A DNA stretch of 64,000 bases from Endothia cerciana (lineage: Eukaryota > Ascomycota > Sordariomycetes > Diaporthales > Cryphonectriaceae): contig JALRMH010000003.1 in the NCBI GenBank assembly GCA_026119935.1, positions 558,001 to 622,000 of the forward strand. Direction: 5' to 3'. Position 1 is the first letter of the stretch; each line of letters starts with the position of its first letter. Made by a program: the position numbers and the translations under genes. The notes below the pieces were generated by a model. That model had not been told where the DNA came from, ran no database searches, and saw only the letters and a list, made by a program, of their open reading frames with translations. Shown piece by piece: positions 33,982 through 45,955 of this stretch.

Positions 33982-35871
33982 TCACATTCCCATGAGGCCG
34001 GCTCCGTTCCAGCCCATCGCCCTTTTTGCGCCGAGCCAGAATTCAAACAACTTCAGCTTCACCTCGACTCGAAGAAAGCCGAAAGATGCGGTGAGCAGCC
34101 TGAGCATGTTCGACGGGTGGAAGTACGACCCGTGCTCCCGGATCTGCTCGAGCTGCTCGTTGAATACAGTCCGCATGCAATATCTTGCCAGGATCATAAA
34201 GCTGAGAATTGGGCCCTGTCGTGTGTGAAGGCTCTCGTCCAGGCTGCGCGTGAGGTCGTTGGTCTTTAGGATGAGTAATATCACTCGGGGTACCTGACCA
34301 AGCAGCTGCACCAGGTCTACAATCAGACCTTCTTGCAGGGCTCCACCCATTGTCTTCTTCTCGTCCTCAGACTTGGGTTTCATGATCGACGACTGTACCA
34401 CGCTGAAATCGCGACCGGTGATAGCCGATGCGAAGAGCGGGAACTGCTCATCTGTGATGCCGGCGATTTCTTTCGTATGCTTCTTCATCCGTTCCATGTC
34501 ACCATCGATGACGGCCAGCCACATCTTGGCGTAAGAACGGCGTATGTCGGACGGTATATCCCGGTAGAGGCCATGGTCGTAGAGTATCACATCAAAGTTG
34601 GCACCATATCTACGCGAGTCGTTCTTCCGGATCGAGATATTCCCACCGTGCGGGTCACAGTGCAGCGGTGCACCCTCTCCAAAGATCATCTCGTTGAAGA
34701 TCCGGGCCAGTGTCGCAGAGACCTCGTCGCGGTCGATGCCCTGTGAGTCAAGGTACTCCAGGTCATCCAGCCTGTGACCCGACTCGCACGCCATCACAAG
34801 GATTCGTTTCTTAGCCCAGATCACAGAGGGGATGATGAGGGGTAGTTTCGGGTAGTTGGCGAAGTGGGATTTCATGCGCATGGCGTTCTGGGCTTCACAT
34901 TGAAAGTCGAGTTCCTGTGGTAGGGACAGGTCCATCTCTTTGGACAGCCACTCGAGGTCGTATTCGGGAAAGAATCTCTTGAGTGTTGAGAAGGTGTATC
35001 TTGTCAGGGCCAGGTCGAGGGGCGCCCACTGTGCCAGAGTCGGGTGTTGTACTTTCACCGCCACCTTCTGGCCCGTCTCCTTGATCGTGGCCAAGTGTAC
35101 CTGGGCGAGGGAAGCGGCACCGATCGGTTCAAGAGCGAAGTCGGAGAAGTAGTCGGCCAGATCCTCCCCCGTATCCCTCTTGAACATCTCCTCGATTGAT
35201 TCGTAGGACGAGACCGGGCACTTATCCTGTAGCGGAATGAATGTCGACGTCCATTCGGTAGGAAGCAGGTAGTTCATCGCGCTCTGGGACACATAGTTAG
35301 CAACGACGAATTGGTTCGCCCCCTCGACAATAGATACACACCAGATGCTGGCCTAGCTTTATGAAAATGCCGCCATTCTTCTCTAACACCCTGAGAGTCC
35401 TCTCCGCGCATCTCTTGTGGCAGCTCTTTAACATGGTCTCCTTCTCTTCTGCATCGGTGACCTTATCGCGCTGGTTCAACGTTGTTCGGTAACTGAACAA
35501 AGCTGTTGTCAGACTCAGCGTGGTCGATCATGGCTCGGATCGACTAACTCATTTATGCAGATGAACAAGGCCGAAGCCACTCTGCCTGCCCGCTCGGTGC
35601 CCTCGAAGGTACTCTTCACATCTTCTGCCACAGCTAGGACGCTCGCGCCTGCTCCTGCAACACTGGCAAAGAGGAGGACTCTCACTCTGGGGCGCGGCGG
35701 TGGCCTCGATGCTCCTGAGGAATATGCTCGTCTGCTTGCGCCATTCTTCCGTAGTATTGAAGATCGATTGGGGGTCGTTCTCGAGAATGGGCTACGACAT
35801 GATGTACACGTCCACTGCGTCGGCCGTGCCGAAATGGGACGGAGGAACGTCGTGGAGATAGAAGCCTTCAT
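33982..35871 (-). CDS. ABC1/ADCK1 (Mcp2-type) atypical kinase, mitochondrial
   Basis: Three exons, 35549-35871, 35342-35492 and 33982-35283, give 591 residues. The N-terminus is rich in S, T and R without acids (ISTTFLRPISARPTQ), typical of a mitochondrial presequence, followed by a hydrophobic segment (VRVLLFASVAGAGAS). The UbiB-family motifs are KLGQHL, AASLAQVHLA, the lysine in VAVKVQHP, the QELDFQCEAQN segment, CDPHGGNISI and YDHGLYRD. The pairing GQHLSAMNYLLPTEWTS matches the ADCK1/Mcp2 branch, not Coq8. Mcp2 in yeast is linked to mitochondrial lipid homeostasis. The donor of intron 1 is GTTAGT, which restores CINDYRTTLNQRD. Confidence 0.92.
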
Positions 35872-37040
35872 GCTTGAAGGGTCGACATTGATTCTGGGAG
35901 GGGAAATTGAGCTATTAGGAGACGAGTCTGAAGATTTTCATCTTCTCGTTGAAACAAAGAGAGAAGGCAAGAAGCAATTGCTGATTTGTTTGTCCGGAGA
36001 GGCGTTGCCAGATTGACTTTGACGGTTGACGTCGCCTCAAGCACATGCGATTTTTTTTTTTGGCCGCAGCGCAAGCCCAACAAAACGCCGCTGAGCCGAC
36101 CACGGCACCACGGGCACCCTCGTCATCCCGGTCCAGGCACGCCAAGGGTCCGCCACCTTCCCGTCCCGGGCGGATCCGGTCACGTCTTTCATCTCTCAGC
36201 ACCTTCGATAGTATTGAGGCCTTCCTTTGGGGGTCCAGAATTGGACATCACAGGTAACCATCTGATCGGTCTTACGATATGTTTCGATAGTTGCCTCTTT
36301 TCTGCTTCGTTCTACGGTTTGTCCCTGCCTTTAATACCCTGCCCCTCCGACCAGGCTATCCAACAGCCAGTGCTTGACGGGGAGAAGGGGACACAGTGGA
36401 CGACCGTCTCACTACGATGGGCCTCGTGCACGCAGTGTCCTGATCTGCATCCGGCTCCGCCTTGTCTTCTATCACAGGCCATCTACCAGCCAGTCCGGCG
36501 GGACTAGTCCAGCTCCTCGCCATTCACAATCGGGCGGGCAGGTAGCGGGCTCATGCCCGTGACCTGCGTCAGGGGAACGGTGATCAACAAAGAAGGACCT
36601 CGCTAGGAAGGAGGCGAATGACTAGTAGGTAAGGGGCGTCTAGCATCTCAATTACATTGGGATACGTGCCTCGAACATCCTTATAGGGTGCCGTGTCTTC
36701 TCTTCTGAGGACTGTCGTGATGAGTTGTGACAGACGATGTCCAATCCGAGCCCTCGACTTGGTATCTAAGCCTTTCAGCCCACCCCCTTCTTTTTGGATT
36801 CTTCTTATAGCTCAACCGTCAATGGTGTATAAGACGGTGTATTCGGTCTAAGCGACAAGGACATAGCAACCCGCGTGGATCTACACTGGAAAAGATAACG
36901 TAGCCGCCCCTTGAAATACGAATATCATTCTACACGTGTCCTTAGAGACGACCGGTGGACAAATTCACCTGCCGCTGCGGTAAGCTTCTGAACCGGCCTA
37001 TCAAACAAGCCACCTTTACACCCCCCTCTCCACAGGCCTC
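35872..37040. other. Intergenic, 1.2 kb
   Basis: Promoter side of the ABC1 gene. A T11 run lies at about 36050-36060. No gene recognised. Confidence 0.45.
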
Positions 37041-37595
37041 TCACGACGTCGTCAACTTAAAGCTCGGCACCCTCAGCACTTCGGGTCTCGGCGATTCCGG
37101 CCGCGGACTATGCACAGACGAGCCCACACCGGGGCTTCTCGGGCTCGGGCTCGGCGGCGCGGAGTCCAGGTCGGCCGTCCACATCAGGATGGTCTTTTTG
37201 CCTTTGAACTTGGTCGGCTTGGCCCCGCCGACGACCGACTGGTCGTCCTCGGTCCCGGAGCCGTCCTCCGTGTCCGACAGCTCCATAGCCCGGGACCGCT
37301 CGCGGTCTTCTACCTCGCGGTTCTCCTGCTCGATCTCTTGGAGTGTCTGGGCTGCCTTCCAGGGCATGGGGCTCTGTGGGACGGGCGTGGACCGCCCGTC
37401 CCGTGGGGAGATGCTGTCGGGGTCCGGGGCGGCGAGGAAGTGGTGGGCTGGTTTGGGGTCGGCGATGAGGAACTTCATGCGTGTGCAGGTGTGTTTGAGG
37501 TTCTTCTCGTCGGCTGGCTCGAGTTTGTTGGTTATGTGCTTGAGTAGATCGACGGGGAGGGTCAATATGGACGGGTCGTTCTTTACTGCGGCCAT
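37041..37595 (-). CDS. F-box-like small protein of unknown function
   Basis: 184 residues in one exon from an ATG. Residues 9-45 (ILTLPVDLLKHITNKLEPAD then KNLKHTCTRMK) have the LP.DLL..I...L...D...L..TC pattern of an F-box. The rest is low complexity: an acidic E/D-rich stretch, KPTKFKGKKTILMWTADLDS, and a P/S-rich tail that repeats SPRP. If the F-box is real it would bind Skp1 in an SCF ubiquitin ligase, but no substrate-binding repeats are present. It is probably a real gene; function is inference. Confidence 0.65.
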   Translation of the reverse strand: MAAVKNDPSILTLPVDLLKHITNKLEPADEKNLKHTCTRMKFLIADPKPAHHFLAAPDPDSISPRDGRSTPVPQSPMPWKAAQTLQEIEQENREVEDRERSRAMELSDTEDGSGTEDDQSVVGGAKPTKFKGKKTILMWTADLDSAPPSPSPRSPGVGSSVHSPRPESPRPEVLRVPSFKLTTS

Positions 37596-40358
37596 CTTGT
37601 TGTGTCAATGTTGGTAGGCTGTGAATCGCTAGACCGGTACTTGAAATTTTGGTGTTTTCTTTTTTTAAGATCAATGATGACAAGATGGAACAATATCCAG
37701 TGCTCCTTCAAGACAAAATCGCTTGCTCAACAAGACGAAGAAACAAAAGGGATCAAATTTACCGCATTGAAGACGGGAGTCATCAGCCGTGACTGCTCAG
37801 ACAAGACACATTACATTTCGGTGGAGGTATGATCGCTGCATTAAAACTCTGAAGCATCCCACGTCAGGGTTCTGGTGAGAGGAAGGTTTAGGCGACGTGT
37901 GCATCGACTAGACCGGGTAAAACAATATCCCTGACACCTTTTCTTGGCTGTTTAACAATTTGTGGTAAGTAACTCTGGTTTCTGAATAGTGATTTTCTTT
38001 CCTTTACCTTGATCTCCTGGAATAAACAATGCTCCAAACAGGCGTTTCAAAGCGGATAGTGGAGGGTACTCTGGTCCCTTGTCTCGGTGTGTCCATATCT
38101 ACTCAGATGGTGAGTTTGTTGGTGCCGCGTAACTCGGTGCATATCCAACCTAATACCTGTGCTTTGCTTCCCCCACTGGACTTCGGGATTGCCTGCTACC
38201 CAAGATCGAGTGAGCAGCTTCCTCTGGGAACACAATAGGAGAGCAGCCGTTCCGACGCTCTGCCTGTGGGCCAAGGAGTTGCCCGAGTCCTGAGAACTTC
38301 GACAGCGAGAAGAAAAATTATAGGAGCAGACTAATGAGATATAGTCTGAAGTGTAGTGACAGAAGAGGCAATATATAGGGGAAGGGCTCATTCGAGAGAA
38401 GCATTTGGAGAAAAAGTACTAGGGTTCCCTTTGAGGAAATTGTCCACGCTCTGATGGACTAAGCAATGCTTTAGATTTTAACAGCTAGGTCAAATGGAGG
38501 GAGAGGGCGGCAAAGAGAATAAAGGAGGTCAATGTAATATCTTATTGGGCGACACCTGAAAGCAGCCTCCTCGTCAATTTTCCAACCTACCTAGCTTCTT
38601 TCCTCATTTTGGCTACAAAGTCTACTCCTCTCAGGAACCTCCTAGTTGCTTTCAACCGAAATAGCCTCACTCAAGGTACTCTGCTAGACGTCGAGGACTT
38701 TTGGATCAGACTTTCACCGCCACCAGATCAACTTCCCCTGGAGGTCATTGTCGAGTCTCTCGGTCTCAATCGGGTGAACGTCGCCATCAACCCGGCGAAA
38801 GTACTATCAACACCTTGCAAAGCGGCCAGTCCATCGAACTCAACGACCGTAACCTCAGTCTCGCCAACGATGCCACCATAGCCTCATACTACGACTAGTC
38901 GCTTAGTCCTAACTATTTTAACCTCACCTACAGCGCTACGAACCTCTCTCTTGCCGACTCCTAATGGCGTCAGCAACTAAAACGCTCCAGATGGCTATAA
39001 TATTCATTATGATCACTGCCACCAGTGTGAGTAGGCGTGCCTTGCCTGCTCTGCGCTTGTATGGCTGTTCTGCTGTGCTGTGTACTTTTGGGGGGGGGGG
39101 GTGGGGGAGTCACCTTGCCCCCCAAAAGGTAGTTTTCACACAAGAATTCTAGTAAACTTCACTCGAGAACAATACTCACCTCTGTGCAGCTGTGGAATCT
39201 CTCCAGGCCCTGTCTAACTGCGGCTTGGAGAGGGGGGAGTCGATTGATCATGGCAACTAGGACTGAAAGACCAGAACTGCTACATTTGCAGCATCTGCGA
39301 TGAATTATAGATAAGTGGGTCTTGATGGAACATCAAAATGGACGTGTCATCACGAAGGAGAGTTCAACCCAAAAAGAAACTCCATCAGTCCCTTGCTTAT
39401 AATACTTGCAAGGTAGCACAGCTCATTGCTTGACTAACATGAGATTCAAGGGCCGACGGCGTCTGAAGGATCCCCTGACAGGACCTGCTAGTCCAAGGCC
39501 AGGGCAAAGACATCTCGCCATGGTGGCATGCCGCTGAGCCGAAAAAGTGGATGGGTTGATGGACTCGCTCTTGTTGAGATGGATGATCCTTCCCTCCTGC
39601 ACAGTCACCCGTGGCATGTCTATCTCCTGTCAACGAGTCAAATCCCGCACCTCCTGGACGTTTAGCAAATCATCACGCAACACCTATCAAAACGAAATTG
39701 GTCGGGAGCCCACAGCAAGTACCGTCCCGCGTCAAGAACCTTGACGCGAGACATTTTCAAACAGGACACAGGCCGCCACTACCCCAGGTTCTGGGGGTTT
39801 TATTATCCGTGGGAGGGGCTGCGAGCCATGCCTCGCAACAGCAAGAGTCTAGAACGTCCAGGAGCTAAGCTCTTCAGCCCTGCCAAGATGCGGCCCTGCG
39901 CCTCACGCCCCTAACCACGCTGAGATGAACCTGCTCCCCTGAGATGAGATTAGGGACGGAGAATCTCCCCAACACTGTGACTCTGCAACGATGCTTCTGG
40001 CCATTTCGAGGTAAATAAGCTTCTTTATATCGAAATGAGTGGCATCCACCACCTTTTTTTGCCGATTGGTGGACCCATGAGTCCGCGAGGGTTGGCCTTG
40101 ACGTCTTTTGCATTGGATCTCATATAGAAGAGTCTCCGTCGCCCGAGGCCACGGCCATGAGTTTTCCCCTTCCTTCTAGATCATCTCTTGTTTGAGTCCT
40201 GTCGCTCCTTTTTCAATTTCAGTCGCTCGTGTGAGTGGAACGGTCCTTACCATTCGATACATTCTTTTCATCTCGCAGTGCAGAAGCCATTGCATCCAGG
40301 CCGGAGCCTTGCCCATCCACTCTTTTGATCCGATCTTCTCTCCCTTCACCTCGACACC
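37596..40358. other. Gene-poor stretch of about 2.8 kb
   Basis: Contains a disrupted frame near 38609-38960 (see findings), a G11 run at about 39091-39102, and the promoter of the expansin-like gene with a CT-rich leader at about 40165-40345. Confidence 0.45.
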
Positions 40359-41405
40359 ATGAGATTCCAATCCGTGATTCTGGCCCTGTTGGCCATATCT
40401 GCCGCGTCCGCCGCGGCCTGCCCAAAGAAGGCCAGGACGTCGCAGTTGAGCACCGTCACGGGGGCTGTCGAGCCTGCCTCTTCTGCATCCGCCCTGGCTG
40501 CTACCTCTCCCAGTGCTGTGTATACCGACTCCTCGCCCTCAAGCATAGCCGCCCCCAGCTCCGAAGCCACTAGCAGCGCGACTGTGACCGCTGTGGCCTC
40601 TGACTCCGCACCCGCCAGCAGTGCGACCTCCACTTCCGTAGCCTCGCCATCAGTTGCTTCCTCAACGGCGTCTACGGAAGCTGCCGTGGCCACAAGCTCC
40701 TCAGCCGCTTCATCTAGCACCTCCACTGAGAGCACCAGCTCGGCCATCACGAGTGGAGAGGCAACTTTCTACGGCGGCAATCTGAGCGGTGGAGCCTGCT
40801 CCTTCACCACCCTGTCGACCATCCCCAACAGCCTGTTTGGAACAGCCTACTCGGGTGCCGTGTGGGACAATGCTGCCGAGTGCGGCGCGTGTGTCAAGGT
40901 CACCGGACCTAGCGGCAACTCCATCACCGCCATGGTAAGCATCCTGAACCACGTGTAGCCCCGACCGAGGTCACACTAACAACCCTCCCAGATCGTGGAC
41001 GAGTGCCCCGAGTGCGCCTCCGGCCACCTCGACCTGTTCGAGGACGCCTTCCTGAAGCTGGGCACCGCCTCCGAGGGCATCATCGACATCAGCTACACGT
41101 TCGTGTCGTGCGGCATCACGTCGCCCATCGTGCTGGTCAACAAGTCCGGAACGTCCGCGTACTGGTTCTCGATGCAGGTCGTGAACTCGAACGAGGCCAT
41201 CGAGAGCCTCGAGGTGAGCACCGACGGCGGGAGCACCTGGCAGAGCACGACGCGTTCGAGCTACAACTACTTCGAGAACACCAGCGGGTTTGGCACGGAT
41301 ACCGTCGACGTACGTGTGACGAGCACGAGCGGTGGGACGATCACTGTCAGTGATGTCAGCGTTGCCAGTGAAGCGTCGGCTACCGCGGCGTCAAACTTTT
41401 CTTAG
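40359..41405 (+). CDS. Secreted expansin-like protein (DPBB plus CBM63-like domain)
   Basis: Two exons, 40359-40934 and 40992-41405 (57-bp intron), give 329 residues. Residues 1-19 are a signal peptide. About residues 30-125 form an S/T/A-rich linker likely to be O-glycosylated. Then comes the six-stranded double-psi barrel: GEATFYGGNLSGGACSF, LFGTAYSGAVWDNAAECGAC, the key aspartate in IVDECPECASGHLDL and a C-terminal FVSCG. The last 90 residues (YWFSMQVVNSNEAIESLEVS then STWQSTTRSSYNYFEN) match the second expansin domain with aromatic surface residues for cellulose binding. Such fungal proteins loosen plant or fungal wall polymers without hydrolysis. The serine-rich N-terminal linker is longer than in bacterial EXLX1. 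Confidence 0.9.
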
Positions 41406-42121
41406 AGGGACTGGTGGTGCTCGTGGACGGGTTGTACGTGAAGTTGCTTACGTTCTGCTGTACATATTTAGCATGCAAACGAGGTCCAACACCCAGGGGC
41501 TCATGAGGAAAATGCCCAGTGCCAGTGCATCTTCAGACCACATTCGCCGTCTCTCCTCTATTGCGGAGCAGCTTTTATGCACTTATCGTACTGGCACTTG
41601 TCATGAGCAGCGAAAAGGGACGGCATATGTCTCGTCCATCCGGGATCTTGACAGGCTGTTTGTGTTTGTGCTGTTGTGGATGGGACCGGATCTCATCTCC
41701 TGTAGAGAAGCCCTGTCCTGCGGCCACCTGGCTATTGAGTGGATCGCACTGCACTTCTTGGCTCGGATGACAACCGACTGACTGCGTGATCTCACTACCA
41801 TTGACGTGCAGCTTCAAGTAGTAGAATGGAGAACGTGGTCGCGAGTTGAAAGCGATGCTGAAGTGCCAGGACGGGCCGAGGCTGCCGAGCGGCGGCGCTC
41901 TTAGTACTTGCTATTTTGGCCCGCTTTAATTACCAGGATGACCGACGCGCTACGGTACAGTGCCATGCTGCAGAACGCGTCCGCAGCGCTGCTTAATCGC
42001 CGGCGGCCTTTTAAATACTGCATTGTCCATCCCACCACCACCCACGCAACATGTCATAGCAGCCCACCCCGAGTCCTCAACCCGCGCGACAGCCCACGTC
42101 GCCGCAGCCAAACCTATAAAA
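41406..42121. other. Intergenic
   Basis: 3' side of the expansin-like gene and promoter of the next gene. A TTTTAAATACTG element at about 42009-42020 is a TATA candidate 100 bases before the ATG. Confidence 0.4.
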
Positions 42122-43051
42122 ATGTTCACGGCCATGCCCATTCCCGCGTACCGCGACGGGGACAGCCTCCTCCCTTCCATGGACCCGATTCGCCACGCCC
42201 ACACCATGTCCAGCCCATATCGGCCCGCGAGGCCCTCGCCGCTCTCCTCCAGCCCCATCCGCGCGTCGACGCCCCCACCGCTGTCACCGTGCGACCCCAA
42301 CGCGCGCCGCTGGACCCAGTCCTCCCCCATCCCGGCGCCGACGCCGACGCCGGCGTCCAGCAGCAGCAAGAAGTTCGCGGCGCGGCCGAGCCGGCCGAAC
42401 CCGGTAACCCAGAAGCGCGAGGCGGCGCAGGAGAGCCGGCGGAAGCTGTTCCTGAAGAATGTGAGGCAGCGCGCCGAGGACAAGAGGTGGGAGATGAGGG
42501 GTGGGGAGCAGGAGGTAAGGCGCGCCAGAGCAGGGCAACACCACGGGCCCTTGGGGGGGGGGGGGGGAACGGACCTGTTTTTATTTATCTTTTGCTAACG
42601 TCTGGATGTGGGCAAATAGTTACTCAAGCTGGAGTGGTTCTCGCTCAACGCTGAGCTCAGACAGGCGAAGAATTCCGACCTCGACGGGACCATCTTCGAT
42701 TCGGACATCGAGGACGCGACGTGCCTGCGTGAGGAGGTCATGCGGAGACCGCGCGCGCTGGCCGCCATCCCCGAGACGAGAGCGGACCAGGAGCGTGGCG
42801 AGGAGCATCCAGAGATGGATGAGATGATGGTGGATATGTTCGAGCAGGATGAGCAGGCGGAGTTGGACGCGCTCCTGTCGTCGATGCCGGAGTGGCAGTC
42901 GTCGCGCGACCAGGAGCCGCCGGGTTCGCCGCACTGGTCGGATGATGATGACTACGATGCGGTGTTCATGGACTACCTCTCGCAGGAGCAGGGCCAGCGG
43001 CAAGACCAAGGCCCGGAACCGGCTTCGTCGGGACAGATGGACCTGTCGTGA
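42122..43051 (+). CDS. Conserved-looking unknown protein, acidic C-terminus
   Basis: Exons 42122-42514 and 42620-43051 with a GTAAGG...ATAG intron give 274 residues. The first 95 residues are P/S-rich and disordered. Residues about 100-150 are a basic helical block (AAQESRRKLFLKNVRQRAED then LLKLEWFSLNAELRQAK) that crosses the splice site. The second half is very acidic with methionine-rich MDEMMVDMFEQDEQAELDAL and a final DDDDYDAVFMDYLSQEQ. I do not recognise the family. A nuclear role is conceivable from the alternating basic and acidic regions, but that is speculation. The intron contains a G15 run. It converges on PEX19, 213 bases away. Confidence 0.75.
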
Positions 43052-43264
43052 TGGGACTTCTGCAATGTGTTATTGCCTCTCACGTTTTGGGGCTGGCAAT
43101 TTGTCTTGATCAGCACCTTGGCGTAAGGGCAGGTTGGCGTCATGCGTTTGTCATCAGGATGGCGTTCAGGGTCAGTACAAGACTGTATGGCATAGTCCTC
43201 GCATCTACAGGTGGTAGGGGAACGTTCTCGGTATCTTCAATATATCATGCTTGTTATGCTGAAC

Positions 43265-44472
43265 TCATTGGGGTTTGCAAGACTCCATGTCCGGAGCACC
43301 CAAGGCGTCTTGAGCAGACGGCATGTCTCCTACTAGATCTGGTGGCGGGGATCCGGCGGCTTGCATCTAATGACAGGTCGCATGTGGTCAGCGCGCGGAA
43401 CCTCTCGTGGTCCTTCTTCAGACGTCGGCTCACCTTCTGCATCCTCTCCACAATGAACTCCCTATCCGCGGGGTTTGAGTCGGCATACGTCCCCTCCTCG
43501 AACTTTGCCACGATCTCCTTCACAAAACCCTCCTGCAGTTCATACCTCTTCCGATCCTCTTCGGGGATCTTATCCCGGTTCTCCTCCATCCAGTCGGGGA
43601 ACTTGTCGTTCAGCTCCTTCATCGGCTCGTACAGGATATCCTTGTTGGTCAGCTGCTCCATCATGCCCAGCAGCATCTTGGAGAACTCCTCCTCGCTGCC
43701 CTCCAGCCCGCCCTCGCCCGCCTGCATCTGCTTCAGCAGCTCCGCCATGAAGTCATCCGAGCCCTCTGCCGCGGCCGCGGCGGTCGCCTGGTCGCCCGAC
43801 GCCTGCATGCGCTCCATCGTCCGGCGGATAGTCTCCTGGAAGGAGGCCTCGGCGCTGCCACCGGTGGCGGTAGCTGGCTGGTTCACGGCTTTGGCTGGTC
43901 CCGGCGCGGGGGCGGGGGCGGATGCCGAGGTCTCGGCGCTGCCTGCGCCGGCTGCTGCTGCTGCTGCGCCGAGCTCCTTGAAGATGCTCTCGAATTGTGC
44001 TTGCATTTCCGGCTGGTGCGGACGTTAGCATCCACATACCGTAGTGAGGATGCTCGATGAAAGGGGGTTACCGAGCTCTCCATCTCCCCCATCAGCTCAG
44101 CCATGCCGGCCTGGAGTTGCTCCGCGAAGTCGTCATCCGAAATCACTTCCTCATCCGCCTTGCCCTTCAGCGGGTCTCCGGCTTGGTTTGTGGCGGCTGT
44201 AGATGAGGGTGGCCTGCCTGGTGCAGCGGGTGTTATCGCGGGCTTGTTTGCGTCGATCTTGACTGCCGAAAAGTCATCCAGCATGTCTGCTACCCGTGGT
44301 TAGAAACACTGTCGCCTATGTGTCCCAGCAAGGGTGATCATCACATGCCATCTAGATCGTCTAAGTCATCTTCATCTGGGTCTGGAAAGTCGCCCATTTC
44401 TTCCGGGGCCTTGTCATCGGCGACCTTTGGCTCTATACTTGAGGCCTCAGAGGCCTCGGCTTTGGATGTCAT
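43265..44472 (-). CDS. pex19: Pex19: peroxisomal membrane protein chaperone/import receptor
   Basis: Four exons, 44349-44472, 44072-44286, 43434-44012 and 43265-43366, give 339 residues. The acidic N-terminus has DPDEDDLDDLDDMLDDF, the Pex3-binding region. The middle has DFAEQLQAGMAELMGEME, then an A/P-rich linker, FQETIRRTMERMQ, DDFMAELLKQMQ and MLLGMMEQLTNKDILYEPM. The last exon gives DLVGDMPSAQDALGAPDM and ends in CKPQ, a farnesylation box. These features identify Pex19, which captures peroxisomal membrane proteins in the cytosol and docks at Pex3. The exon 1/2 junction needs a GC donor (G|GCATGT) with a CAG acceptor to keep the LDDMLDD sequence. It shares an 818-bp divergent promoter region with ubc9. 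Confidence 0.94.
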
Positions 44473-45113
44473 CTCGCTGGTGTCGGCCGGTTCTCAAATT
44501 GCAAGTGCGGCCCTTCAAGGGTGCGCAAGTCCCGTGTGTGATATGGCCGCGGGGCAGAGTAGATCGATATTTGAATTAGGAAGGGAAAGCAGACAGTGAT
44601 GCCAAGGAGGAGAGACCTGGGCAGCAAGCCTATGAATAAAGAGAGCAGCCTTGAAGATGCATTCCTTTTTTACCTGGGCAGGTAAAGAGGAGGTGCTCAT
44701 GCGATTAGCACAGGTCTCATCCAACTCTGCCGAGGCCTACTACTATGTACATATACTCCGGTGCTCTGGGGGTTAGGATCATCAGAACTGTGAGCAGGGT
44801 TCCTCTGTCCAGTTGGGTTAGTGGGGCTCTGGGGGTTTTAGTGGCCTCCGCCTTCCCTTTCTAGCGCCGTCCAAAGGGCAAATTGTTCTGCCCGGCCCAG
44901 CCTTGAAGAGCGTTGGTCTCTTGCAACCACCACAGACGCCACTTCATCCTGCCACTAGCAATCATCGCAGCCTCACTTTTCGGCGGTTTCCTGCACTTGC
45001 GACAAGCTCATCCTGCACCTCTACTTCCTTGTCCATCTTTTCAGCACTTTGAGTCATCTCTTTGCCCCCGAGGTCTTTCAGCCTAGAAATCCGTCCCCCC
45101 GCCGCAGTCCACT

Positions 45114-45159
<46 letters not shown>

Positions 45160-45290
45160 CCCACGCAACAACTTTGCGGACAGCTGCCGGCCTGCCAGCC
45201 TGAGTCCACACTGCCAGTCCTAAACTCCGGTTACCGAACTTTGCGCGCTCGAAACCGTCACTGAGATCAAGATCATCGACAACCGCAGCC
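44473..45290. promoter_or_regulatory. Divergent promoter region of pex19 and ubc9
   Basis: Head-to-head spacer of 818 bases. It holds a TACTACTATGTACATA element at about 44740-44755 and a long CT microsatellite next to the ubc9 leader. No ORF is convincing. Confidence 0.5.
45115..45151. repeat. (CT)n microsatellite
   Basis: About 18 CT units 140 bases upstream of the ubc9 ATG. CT-rich blocks are common near fungal transcription starts, so it may be part of the promoter or leader. Confidence 0.95.
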
Positions 45291-45955
45291 ATGTCTCTGT
45301 GTCTGAACAGACTCCAGGAGGAGCGGTACGTCTGATTTAGGAGTCGCCCCTGCACGCGACAGGCACCACTAACGACCTGAGTAGCAAGCTATGGAGGAGA
45401 GACCACCCCTTCGGATTCTACGCAAAGCCTGTGCGTAACTCTCAGGGCGTGCTCGACGTCAAGAACTGGGAGTGCGGCATACCGGGCAAGGAGAAGACGA
45501 TCTGGGAGGGCGGCCAGTTCAAGCTGACCATGCAGTTCCCAGACGGTAAGGAAGACCCAAGCCGCTGAGTGGTGTGACCCGGGGACGACTGCTGACGATG
45601 TTCTTCTCCGACAGAGTACCCGACCAAGCCTCCAAAATGTAAGCTTCGAACGCTCCTGGCCCCTTCGAGATGGATTCTCGTGACTGACTTGTCGATCACA
45701 GGCAAATTTGTCCCTCCCCTATTCCACCCCAACGTCTACCCAAGCGGTACCGTCTGTCTGTCGATCCTGAACGAGGAGGAGGCGTGGAAGCCAGCTATCA
45801 CCGTCAAGCAGATTCTTCTAGGCGTGCAAGACCTGCTGAACGACCCCAACCCCGAGTCGCCCGCTCAGGCCGATGCCTACAACCTGTTCAAGAAGGACCG
45901 GGTCGAGTACGAGCGGCGCGTGAAGCGGGTCGTGAAGGAGAACCCGGCCCCGTAG
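45291..45955 (+). CDS. ubc9: Ubc9: SUMO-conjugating enzyme E2
   Basis: Four exons, 45291-45325, 45385-45545, 45615-45638 and 45702-45955, give 157 residues, the normal Ubc9 length. The start MSLCLNRLQEERKLWRRDHP, the HPNVYPSGTVCLSIL motif with the catalytic cysteine, and the insertion EEEAWKPAITVKQ are diagnostic of Ubc9 rather than a ubiquitin E2. Exon 3 is only 24 nt (EYPTKPPK region), yet all phases fit. Ubc9 takes SUMO from the E1 and transfers it to substrate lysines, mostly in the nucleus. The N-terminal basic helix used for SUMO E1 contacts is intact. Confidence 0.97.
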
